Of a DNA stretch of 47,841 nt, positions 1-7,237 are shown piece by piece. How positions within the stretch are numbered: the first letter of the stretch is position 1; every line of letters starts with the position of its first letter. Made by a program: the position numbers and the translations under genes. This DNA comes from Gemmatimonadota bacterium (lineage in GTDB: Bacteria; Gemmatimonadota; Gemmatimonadetes; Longimicrobiales; Gaopeijiaceae), in assembly GCA_022822445.1 (NCBI GenBank), contig JAJEBR010000028.1, forward strand, positions 1 to 47,841, in the 5' to 3' direction. The notes below the pieces were generated by a model. The model worked only from the letters and a program-made list of their open reading frames with translations, was not told the origin of the DNA and searched no databases.

Positions 1-177
1 CACGCCCCGCACCGTCAGTGCCCTGGACCAGCGTTACGCCGCTGTTCATCACGAAATGCGAAGCCTCTTCAGCACCGTTGGAATCGCCGCTTGAACTCCA
101 TCCTCAACTTTTTCACGATCTTTAGCCCGCAAGCGGCCTAGGGGGTCGCCGCCACGGCCAGAGTAGCCCGCACGGCA

Positions 178-405
178 CCCGCCGGGTGGGCCGCGAAGCC
201 GCAAGGTTGTCCGTCCGCCAGTCCATGGCGATGGTCCGTTCCATCACCGCGCGGACCCGCATGTGAACGAGCCGGGCCGGGGGACCCTTGGTGTGCCAAA
301 GCAGGGTGAGGATCACCAGCACGTCGGCGCTCGTCACCTCCGAGACGGGCATCTGCCCGATGCGCGGGAAGGCGTGCGAGGGGAACGACTCGAAACGGGG
401 GAGCG
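178..405 (-). pseudogene. tyrosine recombinase (phage integrase) remnant
   Basis: Read on the minus strand, this stretch encodes a piece resembling the SAM-like core-binding domain of P4-type tyrosine integrases. Visible blocks are HAFPRIGQMPVSEVTSADVL, then an ILTLLWHTKG-like segment, then RVRAVMERTIAMDWRTDN. Intact relatives read approximately YAFPRLGRMPVSEVTSADVL, LTPIWHTK and RIRAVLEWAVAMDLRPDN. The N-terminal arm and the entire catalytic domain (R-H-R-Y) are missing, and similarity stops near position 178, so this is a decayed fragment rather than a gene. It suggests a former integration event at this edge. Family assignment rests on motif recognition only. Confidence 0.6.
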
Positions 406-567
406 ATGGAGGCGAACGACATGTCTCCGAGCACCCGAAACCGGCGATTCGCCGTTGTTCTCGGCGGATTGAGGTCGGATTCAGTTGCGGATACTCCATC
501 CCGGCCGTATCGTGGAGCCACGATGCCGTTTCGGCTAATCCGTTCCCAGATTGACGAAAGGTCGACC

Positions 568-1203
568 ATGAAGACTTTGTTTCCTGTCATCGCATTAGCG
601 CTTTCTGCCATATGGGCGGTGCCTGAACCGGATGCCATCGGGGTGGCGGGCACTCCGGAGTGCGAATTGGCCAACGAGTGGGTCGAGGCGCATCGCGATG
701 CACTGCCGACAACGCTCGGGGCCTTCAGCGAGCATTCCATGATCTACCGCCGTGCGATCTACCAAGCGCTCGATGTCGAGGACCGCATCTCGCTGTGGCA
801 AGAGCACATCGCTACCGTGGCCGATCAGGTCACGCTTCCCCAGCAGCGTCTTTTCCTGGAGAGGGCGATGCCTGAGTTGGGCAGGTATCTGTCGGTTACC
901 CCGTCGGAGTCAGGGCTGGACGCCTTTGCAGAGGAAGCCACCAAGGTCCTCGGCGAAGATCTGGCTCGTGACGCCTTTGGAGTCTTGGGCACGGCTCCCG
1001 AGCCTACCTTGGAAGAAGGCGACGCCCAATTGCCCGACTGCTCGTGTCTGGTGGGATCGGAGGAATGGAACTGCAGGGCAGGCAGCGACTGTAGGGGCAG
1101 GAAGTGGATCATTTTTGATGTCTGCGAAGATATCGGGTCTGGATGCGGCCCCCTGTGGCTGTTCGAATGCAACGGTCTATGCTACCGGCAGGACCCTAGG
1201 TGA
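568..1203 (+). CDS. fulvocin C-related Cys-rich exported protein
   Basis: A 211-residue protein with a signal peptide (MKTLFPVIALALSAIWAVP). The ATG is preceded by GAAAGG, which is why I prefer it over upstream in-frame starts. Residues about 40-130 contain the family-typical block YRRAIYQAL...LWQEHI. The C-terminal 54 residues, from D157, hold eight cysteines in a pattern like mature fulvocin C of Myxococcus fulvus: DCSC, NC, DC, VC, GCGPLW, ECNGLC. Fulvocin C is a small secreted four-disulfide bacteriocin; here the precursor is much longer, so release of a Cys-rich peptide is inference. The gene is followed 25 nt later by a 6-bladed propeller gene, a pairing that suggests a shared cell-envelope role. 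No immunity gene or transporter is recognised. Toxicity is not shown by the sequence. Confidence 0.75.
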   Translation: MKTLFPVIALALSAIWAVPEPDAIGVAGTPECELANEWVEAHRDALPTTLGAFSEHSMIYRRAIYQALDVEDRISLWQEHIATVADQVTLPQQRLFLERAMPELGRYLSVTPSESGLDAFAEEATKVLGEDLARDAFGVLGTAPEPTLEEGDAQLPDCSCLVGSEEWNCRAGSDCRGRKWIIFDVCEDIGSGCGPLWLFECNGLCYRQDPR

Positions 1204-1228
1204 GGCACCCGCAGGGCTTTACACTCAC

Positions 1229-2251
1229 ATGAGCCTGTTTGTGAACGCCGCCACAGCTGTGCAGTTGTGTGGGGGTTGCGCCCTTGAGTTCGAGGTCTTG
1301 GATACGCTGGGCGCGATCGAGGACCCCACAGGCCCGGGGGTATTTGCGGAGGTTCTCGACACGGGGGACCGGGGATTCCTGGTGAGTTCCGAGGTCCTCG
1401 GCGGCGTGGTGATCGTCTATGATTCGGAGGGGCGCTACCTGCGGGAGCTGACGCGCGAGGGTGACGGGCCGGGAGAGCTGCGTGACCCACCCAAGTTCGC
1501 CAGTGGCCCCGGTGGAATCATCCTGATGGAGCCGGGCTCCGCGAGATTGCATCTGTATACGAGCGACCTCGAATTCATCAGGACCTCGCAGGTTCCCGGG
1601 GCTTCCTTCCTGAGTTCGGTTCAGCCGAATCCGGCAACCGGGGGTTGGCTGGTCAGCTACCGTGGGTTCGACTACGGCGAGAGGGGAATCCTGCTGCTCG
1701 ACCAGCAAGGCAACGTGGTCCGCTCGATGCAGGTCGGTGAAGAGGGTGGGGACGGGTTGGGAAATGTGGTCCTGGGCGCCGACGGCATGATATGGGGTAG
1801 TTCGCTTTTCGGGCTGATAGTACTCTTCAACGAAGACTTGGGACTCCTCGGCTCCCTGCAACTGGAACTTCCCGGAATGGAACGGTGGGAGGAGTCTGCT
1901 CGGGACACTGGGGGGTGGCCGGCCCAGGTCAATGACATCCGTCTTGCGCCCGATGGCTCGGGCCTCTGGGTCTTCGCGGCGGGGCCGGAAGAGAGGTTCG
2001 TCGAACTGAGCCTCGACGAATTCCGCGACGAGGTCATGGCCAACCGGTACGCACCGGAGCAGGTTGCCGACACCTATGTCTATTGGGTTCGTTTGGAGCC
2101 GGATGGGCTGACGCTTGTGGGGAGGGATCACTTCGACACCTTGGTGCAACCGTTGGGCGACGGGGATCTCGCCTACGACCTCTTGGAGACGCCGGACGGG
2201 AACCGAAGGGTTCGGCTGGGACGGCTTCGCTTCATGCGTGCTGGGGGGTGA
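1229..2251 (+). CDS. 6-bladed beta-propeller protein
   Basis: A 340-residue protein built of propeller-like repeats (for example VVIVYDSEGRYLRELTREGDGPGEL, a signature of the Gemmatimonadota-type 6-bladed propellers, followed by DGMIWG- and DGSGLW-type blades). The start is uncertain: ATG 1229 and GTG 1241 are both possible, neither has a strong ribosome binding site, and no clear signal peptide is seen, although a CGGC motif lies near the N-terminus. It directly follows the fulvocin C-related gene and is probably co-transcribed. These propellers usually act as extracytoplasmic binding or scaffolding proteins; the ligand is unknown. It is distantly like the propeller lipoproteins at 10514-13197 in the same window. 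Confidence 0.7.
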   Translation: MSLFVNAATAVQLCGGCALEFEVLDTLGAIEDPTGPGVFAEVLDTGDRGFLVSSEVLGGVVIVYDSEGRYLRELTREGDGPGELRDPPKFASGPGGIILMEPGSARLHLYTSDLEFIRTSQVPGASFLSSVQPNPATGGWLVSYRGFDYGERGILLLDQQGNVVRSMQVGEEGGDGLGNVVLGADGMIWGSSLFGLIVLFNEDLGLLGSLQLELPGMERWEESARDTGGWPAQVNDIRLAPDGSGLWVFAAGPEERFVELSLDEFRDEVMANRYAPEQVADTYVYWVRLEPDGLTLVGRDHFDTLVQPLGDGDLAYDLLETPDGNRRVRLGRLRFMRAGG

Positions 2252-3049
2252 AGGCACCCCGAACACGGGACCTGCGATTCGGGGCGGAGTGGCGCGGAGG
2301 TTACGCGACCCCCAGAGCGTGGATTGTCATGTCGGATTCTGGGGTAAATGCCGATCACCTTGGAGAGGACCGGGCACGCGGGCGAGAAAGTCGGCGTCCG
2401 AGGCCTTTGGCCAAAGAGAACAGCGCGCCCGGGAGTCCCCGCCATTCAAGCCCGTTTTTCCCGCTCTCGCGGCCCGGTCCAGCTAAGTCCCGTGTGACGG
2501 CAGGAAACGCAGATCGTGCAGTCCCAGTTGACTTTACGTGACTTCCTGCCGGGATTCAGATCTCAGGTGCTTTGCCGGGCCGGCAGGATATGACAGTGCG
2601 ATTCGGCGAGCGCAGCGGTCCGGAAGCCCGGATGCATCGGTGCTCGAATATCCGAGAAATTTCCGGGACGGGACACCAGTACCTCTGTACCGTTACGGAG
2701 GGATTGGCGCTGGCTCCACCAGGTCTGCGCGTTCATTTCGCTCTTGACTGGTACACTGAATCGGGTGAGTGAGGCTGAAACATGGGCTGAAGTCGACGTT
2801 GTGGATTCTAAGGCGACAGTCGGTGCGAGTCGACCGTGCCGCCCCGGCGAGCTGCCGCGCCCAGGAATCCGATGGCGGCTGCGGTGTGATTGATTGGCGA
2901 AACCGGTCGGGAAAAGTCGCCTTCCCGACGCATCGGCGCTACTATGATGCTCGGAACGCCCGAACGATCGTTAACGTGATTCGATCCGGGCTGCGCGGGC
3001 GGCAATCGCGCGCGACGAAATGGGGCCCACACAACGGAGGTCTGAAGAA
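2252..3049. other. gene-poor interval
   Basis: About 800 bases without a convincing gene. Open frames here are short, lack ribosome binding sites and resemble no family I know. Overlapping palindromes (AACGATCGTT at 2963-2972 and CGTTAACG at 2969-2976) lie about 75 bases upstream of the creatininase-like gene and could be an operator, but nothing supports this beyond symmetry. Confidence 0.4.
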
Positions 3050-3958
3050 ATGACATACCGGAGATGCATCCTGATCGCGGCCGCATTGGCGCTCCTGGCG
3101 CCGATGGCCAGCCAGGCGCAGCAGGGCCGCCGCGGCATGAGCGCCGAGCGGCGCGCGCAGATGGCGGTGCAGCAGGCGCAGGCGCTCCTGGCCGACATGC
3201 AGACGGAACGTCCGATCGAGGCGCTGAACTCGGTCTGGATCGAGGAGCTGACCTGGATGGAGGTGCGCGATGCGATGCGTGACGGCGCGACCACCGCGAT
3301 CATCTCGACGGGCGGGATCGAGCAGAACGGCCCCTACCTGGCCACCGGCAAGCACAACTACGTGCTGGCGGGCGCCTGCGAGGGGATCGCGCGCAAGCTG
3401 GGCAATGCGCTCTGCGCTCCCATCATCAAGCTCGTCCCCGAGGGCAACATCGATAACCCGTCCGGCCACATGCGCTACCCGGGCACCATCAGCCTCCGCG
3501 AGGAGACCTTCCGCGCCGTCCTCGACGACGTGGCCAGCAGCCTGCGCGCGCACGGTTTCACCGACATCGTCTTCATCGGCGACAGCGGGGGCAACCAGGG
3601 CGGAATGGCAGCCGTGGCGACCGCGCTCAACGAGCGCTGGCGCGGCAGCGCTCGGGCCCACTTCGTCCCCGAGTTCTACCGCTACCGCGAGGTCTTCGAG
3701 TACATGGAGGCCGAACTCGGGATCACCGAGCCCACCAACGACGGCATCCACGACGACTTCGTGATCACCTCGATCATGATGACCGAGGACCCTTCGTCGG
3801 TGCGGCACGCGCAGCGGGTGGCGGCCGGCATGGCGTCGATCAACGGGGTCAGCATCGAGGACGCCGACGCCACGATCGAGATCGGCAGGAAGCTCCTGCA
3901 GTTCCGCGTGGACCGGACGGCGGAGGCGATCCAGGCGGCGATCGGCGGAGGCAGCTGA
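3050..3958 (+). CDS. exported creatininase-family protein
   Basis: A 302-residue protein with signal peptide MTYRRCILIAAALALLAPMASQAQ, so probably periplasmic. ACGGAGG lies nine bases before the ATG. The creatininase fold is recognised from STGGIEQNGPYLATGKHNYV (about residues 87-106), the EGNIDNPSGHMRYPGTISL segment and FIGDSGGNQGG (about 175-185). Characterised creatininases bind two metals through Glu, His, Asp and a second His/Glu pair (E-Q-H-G-P...D and N-G-H-x-x-x). Here the Glu is kept (E91), but His is Asn (N93), Asp is His (H102), and the second His position reads Ser (S179) with a neighbouring Asp. The metal site is therefore altered and the substrate cannot be named. The 8-bp repeat and the TGA-containing peroxiredoxin gene follow. 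Confidence 0.75.
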   Translation: MTYRRCILIAAALALLAPMASQAQQGRRGMSAERRAQMAVQQAQALLADMQTERPIEALNSVWIEELTWMEVRDAMRDGATTAIISTGGIEQNGPYLATGKHNYVLAGACEGIARKLGNALCAPIIKLVPEGNIDNPSGHMRYPGTISLREETFRAVLDDVASSLRAHGFTDIVFIGDSGGNQGGMAAVATALNERWRGSARAHFVPEFYRYREVFEYMEAELGITEPTNDGIHDDFVITSIMMTEDPSSVRHAQRVAAGMASINGVSIEDADATIEIGRKLLQFRVDRTAEAIQAAIGGGS

Positions 3959-3973
3959 GGGCATCTGCTCCAT

Positions 3974-4005
3974 ATGCACACATGCACACATGCACACATG
4001 CACAT
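3974..4005. repeat. 8-bp tandem repeat (ATGCACAC)n
   Basis: Four near-perfect copies of ATGCACAC lie between the creatininase-like gene and the peroxiredoxin gene, about 70 bases before the latter's ATG. Only the last base of the fourth copy departs. A repeat of this kind could change length by slipped-strand mispairing and alter promoter spacing or the leader. Confidence 0.9.
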
Positions 4006-4076
4006 CCCTCGGCCGGGGGACAGGGCGCACGGGGCGTCCGGGACCGCCGGCCGGGCACAACGGAGATAGCAGACGA

Positions 4077-4655
4077 ATGCGCAAACTTCTGATGGCGGCG
4101 GCGCTGGTCGCCGCGGTCGGGCTCGCCGCGCCGCCGGGCGCGGAGGCCCAGGAGCCGGGCGACGGCCTGATCGAGGTCGGGGCGATGGCCCCCGATTTCG
4201 AGCTGACCGGCGCGACCCGGCACGGCGTCCTCCGGGACAGGATCCGGCTGAGCGACTACCGCGGGGAAACGGTGGTCCTCGCGTTCTTCTTCAGAGTCAG
4301 GACGCGTGGCTGAACGGTTCAAATGAGAGCGTACCGTGATCAGTACGCAGAACTGTTCAACGAAGGCCGCAACGTCGTGCTGATGGCGATCTCGAACGAC
4401 TCGCCCGAAGAGGGCGCCTCATGGCTGAAGGACGAGGACTTCCCCTACCTGTTCGGCACCGACGCCGACACCTTCGCGGCGTTCGGCGGATCGATGCGGG
4501 ACAACGGGATGGTGGGCAGCCGGGCCGTCATCGTGGTCGGCCCGGATGGCCGTGTCGCAGGGGTGATCCCGCAATTCAGGCAGACGGATCCGACCGCCTA
4601 CGAGGAGTTGGGCGCCATCATCGACGAAGTGACGCCGGAGCCGGAGGAGGGGTAG
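4077..4655 (+). CDS. exported selenocysteine-containing peroxiredoxin (TGA = Sec)
   Basis: A 192-residue peroxiredoxin/AhpC-TSA protein read through an in-frame TGA at 4311-4313. It has a signal peptide (MRKLLMAAALVAAVGLAAPPGAEAQ), the redoxin start GAMAPDFELTG, then VVLAFFFRVRTRG, then the TGA codon (residue 79), then TVQMRAYRDQYAEL. In this family the position is the peroxidatic cysteine of the T-x-x-C motif. The frame, spacing and similarity continue unbroken through VVLMAISNDSPE, FPYLFGTD and VIVVGPDGRVAGVI to a normal TAG, so TGA is best read as selenocysteine. A hairpin suited to a bacterial SECIS follows at 4329-4348. It would reduce peroxides in the periplasm. The CcdA-TlpA operon converges on it from the other side. 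Alternative: a nonsense mutation, unlikely given the exact position and the second example at 15093. Confidence 0.85.
4311..4348 (+). promoter_or_regulatory. putative bacterial SECIS element of the peroxiredoxin mRNA
   Basis: The element begins at the TGA (4311-4313). A perfect 6-bp stem GCGTAC/GTACGC (4329-4334 with 4343-4348) closes an 8-base loop CGTGATCA whose second base is G. The loop starts 21 bases after the TGA. Known bacterial SECIS elements have a small apical loop with G among its first two bases, about 16-37 bases after UGA. An alternative overlapping stem is ACGGT/ACCGT (4314-4318 with 4333-4337). Not folded by program. Confidence 0.65.
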
Positions 4656-4693
4656 CGAATTCCCATTCGCGGGATCGCCGGCGGGCGCCGGCG
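4655..4693. terminator. twin hairpins between convergent genes
   Basis: Two perfect hairpins lie end to end: GCGAAT-TCCC-ATTCGC at 4655-4670, starting at the stop codon, and CGCCGGC-GGGC-GCCGGCG at 4676-4693. They lie between the convergent peroxiredoxin and TlpA-like genes and probably terminate both. No T-tract follows, as is common at high GC. Confidence 0.55.
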
Positions 4694-4725
4694 CCACCTG
4701 CGAAAAAGCGCGGGACCCTGCGCAA

Positions 4726-5322
4726 TCAGTTCGGGGAGCCGTTGCCGTCCAGCATCGCCTCCACCGCCTCCACGAGTCCCTGCTTCGGCCCCACGCCGGT
4801 AGAGACGACGCGCCCCTCGCCGTCCACGAGGACGACGATCGAGGTCGTGAGGGCTTCATAGGCTCTCACGGCCTCGCCCTTTGCGTCGTAGACGAAGGTG
4901 TAGCCGGGTTCGTGCTGGTCGACGTGCCGGCGCACCCGGCGCACCGACTGCGACACGGCCACGGCCACGGCCACCACCTTGATCCGCTCCCCGAAGCGCT
5001 CCTGCACGGCGTCGATCTCCGGCTGGAGCAGCTCGCACTGCTCGCACCACGACGCCCAGAACTCGATCAGCGCGGGACCGCCGTCCACCACCTCGAGCAG
5101 CGACACCGCATTCCCGTCGAGGTCCTCCACCTGCACATCCGGCGCCGGTGTCCCCGGGGGCAGGCCGAGCTGTGTGCCTTCCTGGGCGGCAACGCCCCCG
5201 GTTGAAGCGATCCCCGCGACCACGATGGCGAATACCCACGCAGCGCCGAACCACCGCGCGGCTGGTGCCGTCGAATACCCTCCGCGGCCCGGCGCATCAG
5301 ACTTGTCAAGCACTCTCTTCAC
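4726..5322 (-). CDS. TlpA-like membrane-anchored thioredoxin
   Basis: A 198-residue protein starting at GTG 5322, with GAGG overlapping the end of the upstream ccdA-like gene (8-base gap). An N-terminal hydrophobic segment (about residues 24-46, ending VAAQEG) anchors or exports it. The redoxin domain has the active site WASWCEQCELLQPEID. The position normally held by cis-proline before the fourth strand reads Ser (TTSIVVLVDGEG), which is unusual for thioredoxins. TlpA-type proteins take electrons from CcdA/DsbD and reduce periplasmic disulfides; the adjacent ccdA-like gene supports this role. The convergent TGA-containing peroxiredoxin is a plausible partner, but that link is inference. Confidence 0.8.
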   Translation of the reverse strand: MKRVLDKSDAPGRGGYSTAPAARWFGAAWVFAIVVAGIASTGGVAAQEGTQLGLPPGTPAPDVQVEDLDGNAVSLLEVVDGGPALIEFWASWCEQCELLQPEIDAVQERFGERIKVVAVAVAVSQSVRRVRRHVDQHEPGYTFVYDAKGEAVRAYEALTTSIVVLVDGEGRVVSTGVGPKQGLVEAVEAMLDGNGSPN

Positions 5323-5330
5323 GGTCGGCC

Positions 5331-6059
5331 TCACAGGTTGTATCCCGCCTGAATGAAGTAATACTGCGCAACTCCCAGCATGATGACCGCGGCCACCCGC
5401 TTCACCGTCACCATCCACTTGCCGGACTTCGGCAGCCGCGACAGCGAACCCGAAAAGAGCCCCACCACCACAAGCAGCGCGGTCATTCCCAGGGAGAACA
5501 CGAAAAGGTACACGAATCCCATCAGCCCGGCACGGGTCGCCGCCACCCAGGCGAGCACGGCCGCGAACGCCGGGGCACCGCACGGCGCGGCCACGATCCC
5601 CGATGTCGCCCCCAGCATGAAGACGGCCCCGTACGACCCGCCCCCGCGCGATCCCGCCCAGGCGATGAGCTTCTGCGGGACACGCACGGGGATCACATCG
5701 AACATGGCCAGCGCGAAGAGCAGGAGCAGGTTGCCGATCGCCAGCAGCGCCCACGGGCTCGCGCCGACCGTCCCGAAGAGTGTCCCGGTGAGCCCGGCCA
5801 GCATCCCGAGAAAGGCGTACAGCATCGCCATCCCCACCACATAGGTCATGGTGAGTCCCAGTGTGCGCCGCCAGGACTGCCCCTCCTGTGCAGTCCCGGA
5901 AATCACCGACGCCGTGATCGGGATCATCGGGTAGACGCACGGCGTGAGGCTGATCGCCACACCGCCCCCGAACAAAAGGACAAGCGCCAGCAGCGGGTTC
6001 GCTGCCAGCGCTTCCGAGAGTCCTCCCGTGTCGCCGAACTGCACGTACGGCTCGATCAA
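5331..6059 (-). CDS. CcdA/DsbD-type transmembrane thiol reductase
   Basis: A 242-residue membrane protein with about six hydrophobic segments. Two cysteines lie in the characteristic places: ISLTPCVYPMIPITASV in the first membrane segment and GIVAAPCGAPAFAAV in the fourth. These carry electrons from cytoplasmic thioredoxin across the membrane. The start is TTG at 6059; it is the only in-frame start that keeps the whole first membrane segment, and its ribosome binding site is weak. It lies 27 bases after the Tyr/Ser-rich gene and 8 bases before the TlpA-like gene, so it belongs to the 8020-4726 operon. Its expected partner is the TlpA-like protein. Confidence 0.85.
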   Translation of the reverse strand: MIEPYVQFGDTGGLSEALAANPLLALVLLFGGGVAISLTPCVYPMIPITASVISGTAQEGQSWRRTLGLTMTYVVGMAMLYAFLGMLAGLTGTLFGTVGASPWALLAIGNLLLLFALAMFDVIPVRVPQKLIAWAGSRGGGSYGAVFMLGATSGIVAAPCGAPAFAAVLAWVAATRAGLMGFVYLFVFSLGMTALLVVVGLFSGSLSRLPKSGKWMVTVKRVAAVIMLGVAQYYFIQAGYNL

Positions 6060-6086
6060 ATCATCACCGCATGCGGTCCAGCCGGG

Positions 6087-7226
6087 TCAGCTGCCGCTGC
6101 CACCGCGCCGCCTGGCCGTCCGTCCGGTGCTGCTCCGGGAGCTTCCGCTACTCGACGAGCCGGTCGAAACCGAAGAGGATCCACCGCTGGCACTGCTCCC
6201 GACGCTCGACGATCCCGAATAGCCGCGGCTGTACCCTCTCCCGGCGATGGCCCTGCCTCCCGGGTCCCTGGGTATGGGTGTCACGTCCACGATGACCGGC
6301 CGGTAGGGGTAGTAGGACCGCCCATAGCTGGAGTAGTAGCCGTACGGGGAATACAATCCGCCGTACCCGTACCGGCTGTAGCCGTAGTAGTACGGATCGC
6401 CCCACAGCGGCCGCAGACCAACATACCCGGCCTGATCGCGAGCACCGTCGTCGCGAACCGCGAACCGCTCAGGGAAGGAAACGGCGACCACGACGTCGAT
6501 CACACCTCCGGACACTCCCGCGGCGTCCAGCTCCAGCAGATCCTCGGAATCCAGTCCGGCGAATTCCTGGCTCACCTCCCCGATCCACGCTTCGACGGCC
6601 ATCTCGTCGACATTCTCCCAGGCGTCGATCACGTCGTCGATGGTGATCGGCGAGAACGACGCGACATCCCAGAACCCCAGCGGACCCGTTGTCCTGCCGC
6701 TCTGGATGCCGAGCTCGTTCAGCTGGCTTTCGTCGGTGCGCACATACCACTGAACCCATGCGGTGGCTTCCTCGCCCTCGGCAAGCGTCGAACGCACGTC
6801 GACCCACTCTCCGGAACTCGGCATGAAGATGATTCCGGTCCCGCGGCGCGGTGTCTGACCCTGGCAGGCGATCTCCGAAGCCGTGTAGATTCGGCGCCGG
6901 TCATCCGAAAAGCGGGCCGATTCGGTGCCGATGCAGCCGTCCTGCTCGATTTGGCGCGTCCGTCCGTCCGCCGCGAAGGGCTCGCGGTGCGTGATCGCGC
7001 CCTCCGCGATCGTCAGCATCTCGACCTGGTCGCCGACTGAGGCGAAGCAGAGGATGCCCAGCGCCTCTTCCGCACCGTCCGCCTGCCAGCATCCCAGATA
7101 GGGCTGCCAGCCCAAGCGGCTGTTCGGTGCCTGTCCGTCCGCGGTGGCCGGAAGTCCGGCGAGCGCCAGAGCCGCGCCGAAGCCGGCCAATACGCCGATG
7201 CTCACATTCCTCTTGACCATTTTCAT
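6087..7226 (-). CDS. exported protein with Tyr-rich segment and Ser-rich tail
   Basis: A 379-residue protein of no family I recognise. AGGAGGAAGGGG precedes the ATG. It has a signal peptide ending near LPATADGQA. The central part (about residues 40-250) has few features apart from WQPYLGCWQAD near its start and several isolated cysteines (GC, LC, GC, AC). About residues 275-315 are very rich in Tyr and Gly (for example DPYYYGYSRYGYGG), and the last 55 residues are almost all Ser, Gly, Thr and Arg. Such tails suggest an extracellular or surface-exposed, possibly adhesive or disordered, region. It follows the barrel protein gene by 11 bases and precedes ccdA by 27, in one apparent operon. Confidence 0.65.
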   Translation of the reverse strand: MKMVKRNVSIGVLAGFGAALALAGLPATADGQAPNSRLGWQPYLGCWQADGAEEALGILCFASVGDQVEMLTIAEGAITHREPFAADGRTRQIEQDGCIGTESARFSDDRRRIYTASEIACQGQTPRRGTGIIFMPSSGEWVDVRSTLAEGEEATAWVQWYVRTDESQLNELGIQSGRTTGPLGFWDVASFSPITIDDVIDAWENVDEMAVEAWIGEVSQEFAGLDSEDLLELDAAGVSGGVIDVVVAVSFPERFAVRDDGARDQAGYVGLRPLWGDPYYYGYSRYGYGGLYSPYGYYSSYGRSYYPYRPVIVDVTPIPRDPGGRAIAGRGYSRGYSGSSSVGSSASGGSSSVSTGSSSSGSSRSSTGRTARRRGGSGS

Positions 7227-7237
7227 TCCCCTTCCTC

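Noticed and set aside
2252-3049. Short open frames as small genes
   Set aside because: They lack ribosome binding sites, have no recognisable family and overlap one another in several frames.
3974-4005. Short repeat array as a CRISPR
   Set aside because: Repeat units are only 8 bases, directly abutting, and have no spacers or cas genes nearby.
4311-4323. Reading the peroxiredoxin as two genes with a frameshift or start at 4323
   Set aside because: The frame is unbroken apart from TGA, and the second half alone would start after the active site with no ribosome binding site.
5148-7040. Long plus-strand open frame over the CcdA-like and Tyr-rich genes
   Set aside because: The minus-strand frames encode recognisable membrane and exported proteins; the plus frame is an Arg/Pro/His-rich shadow.
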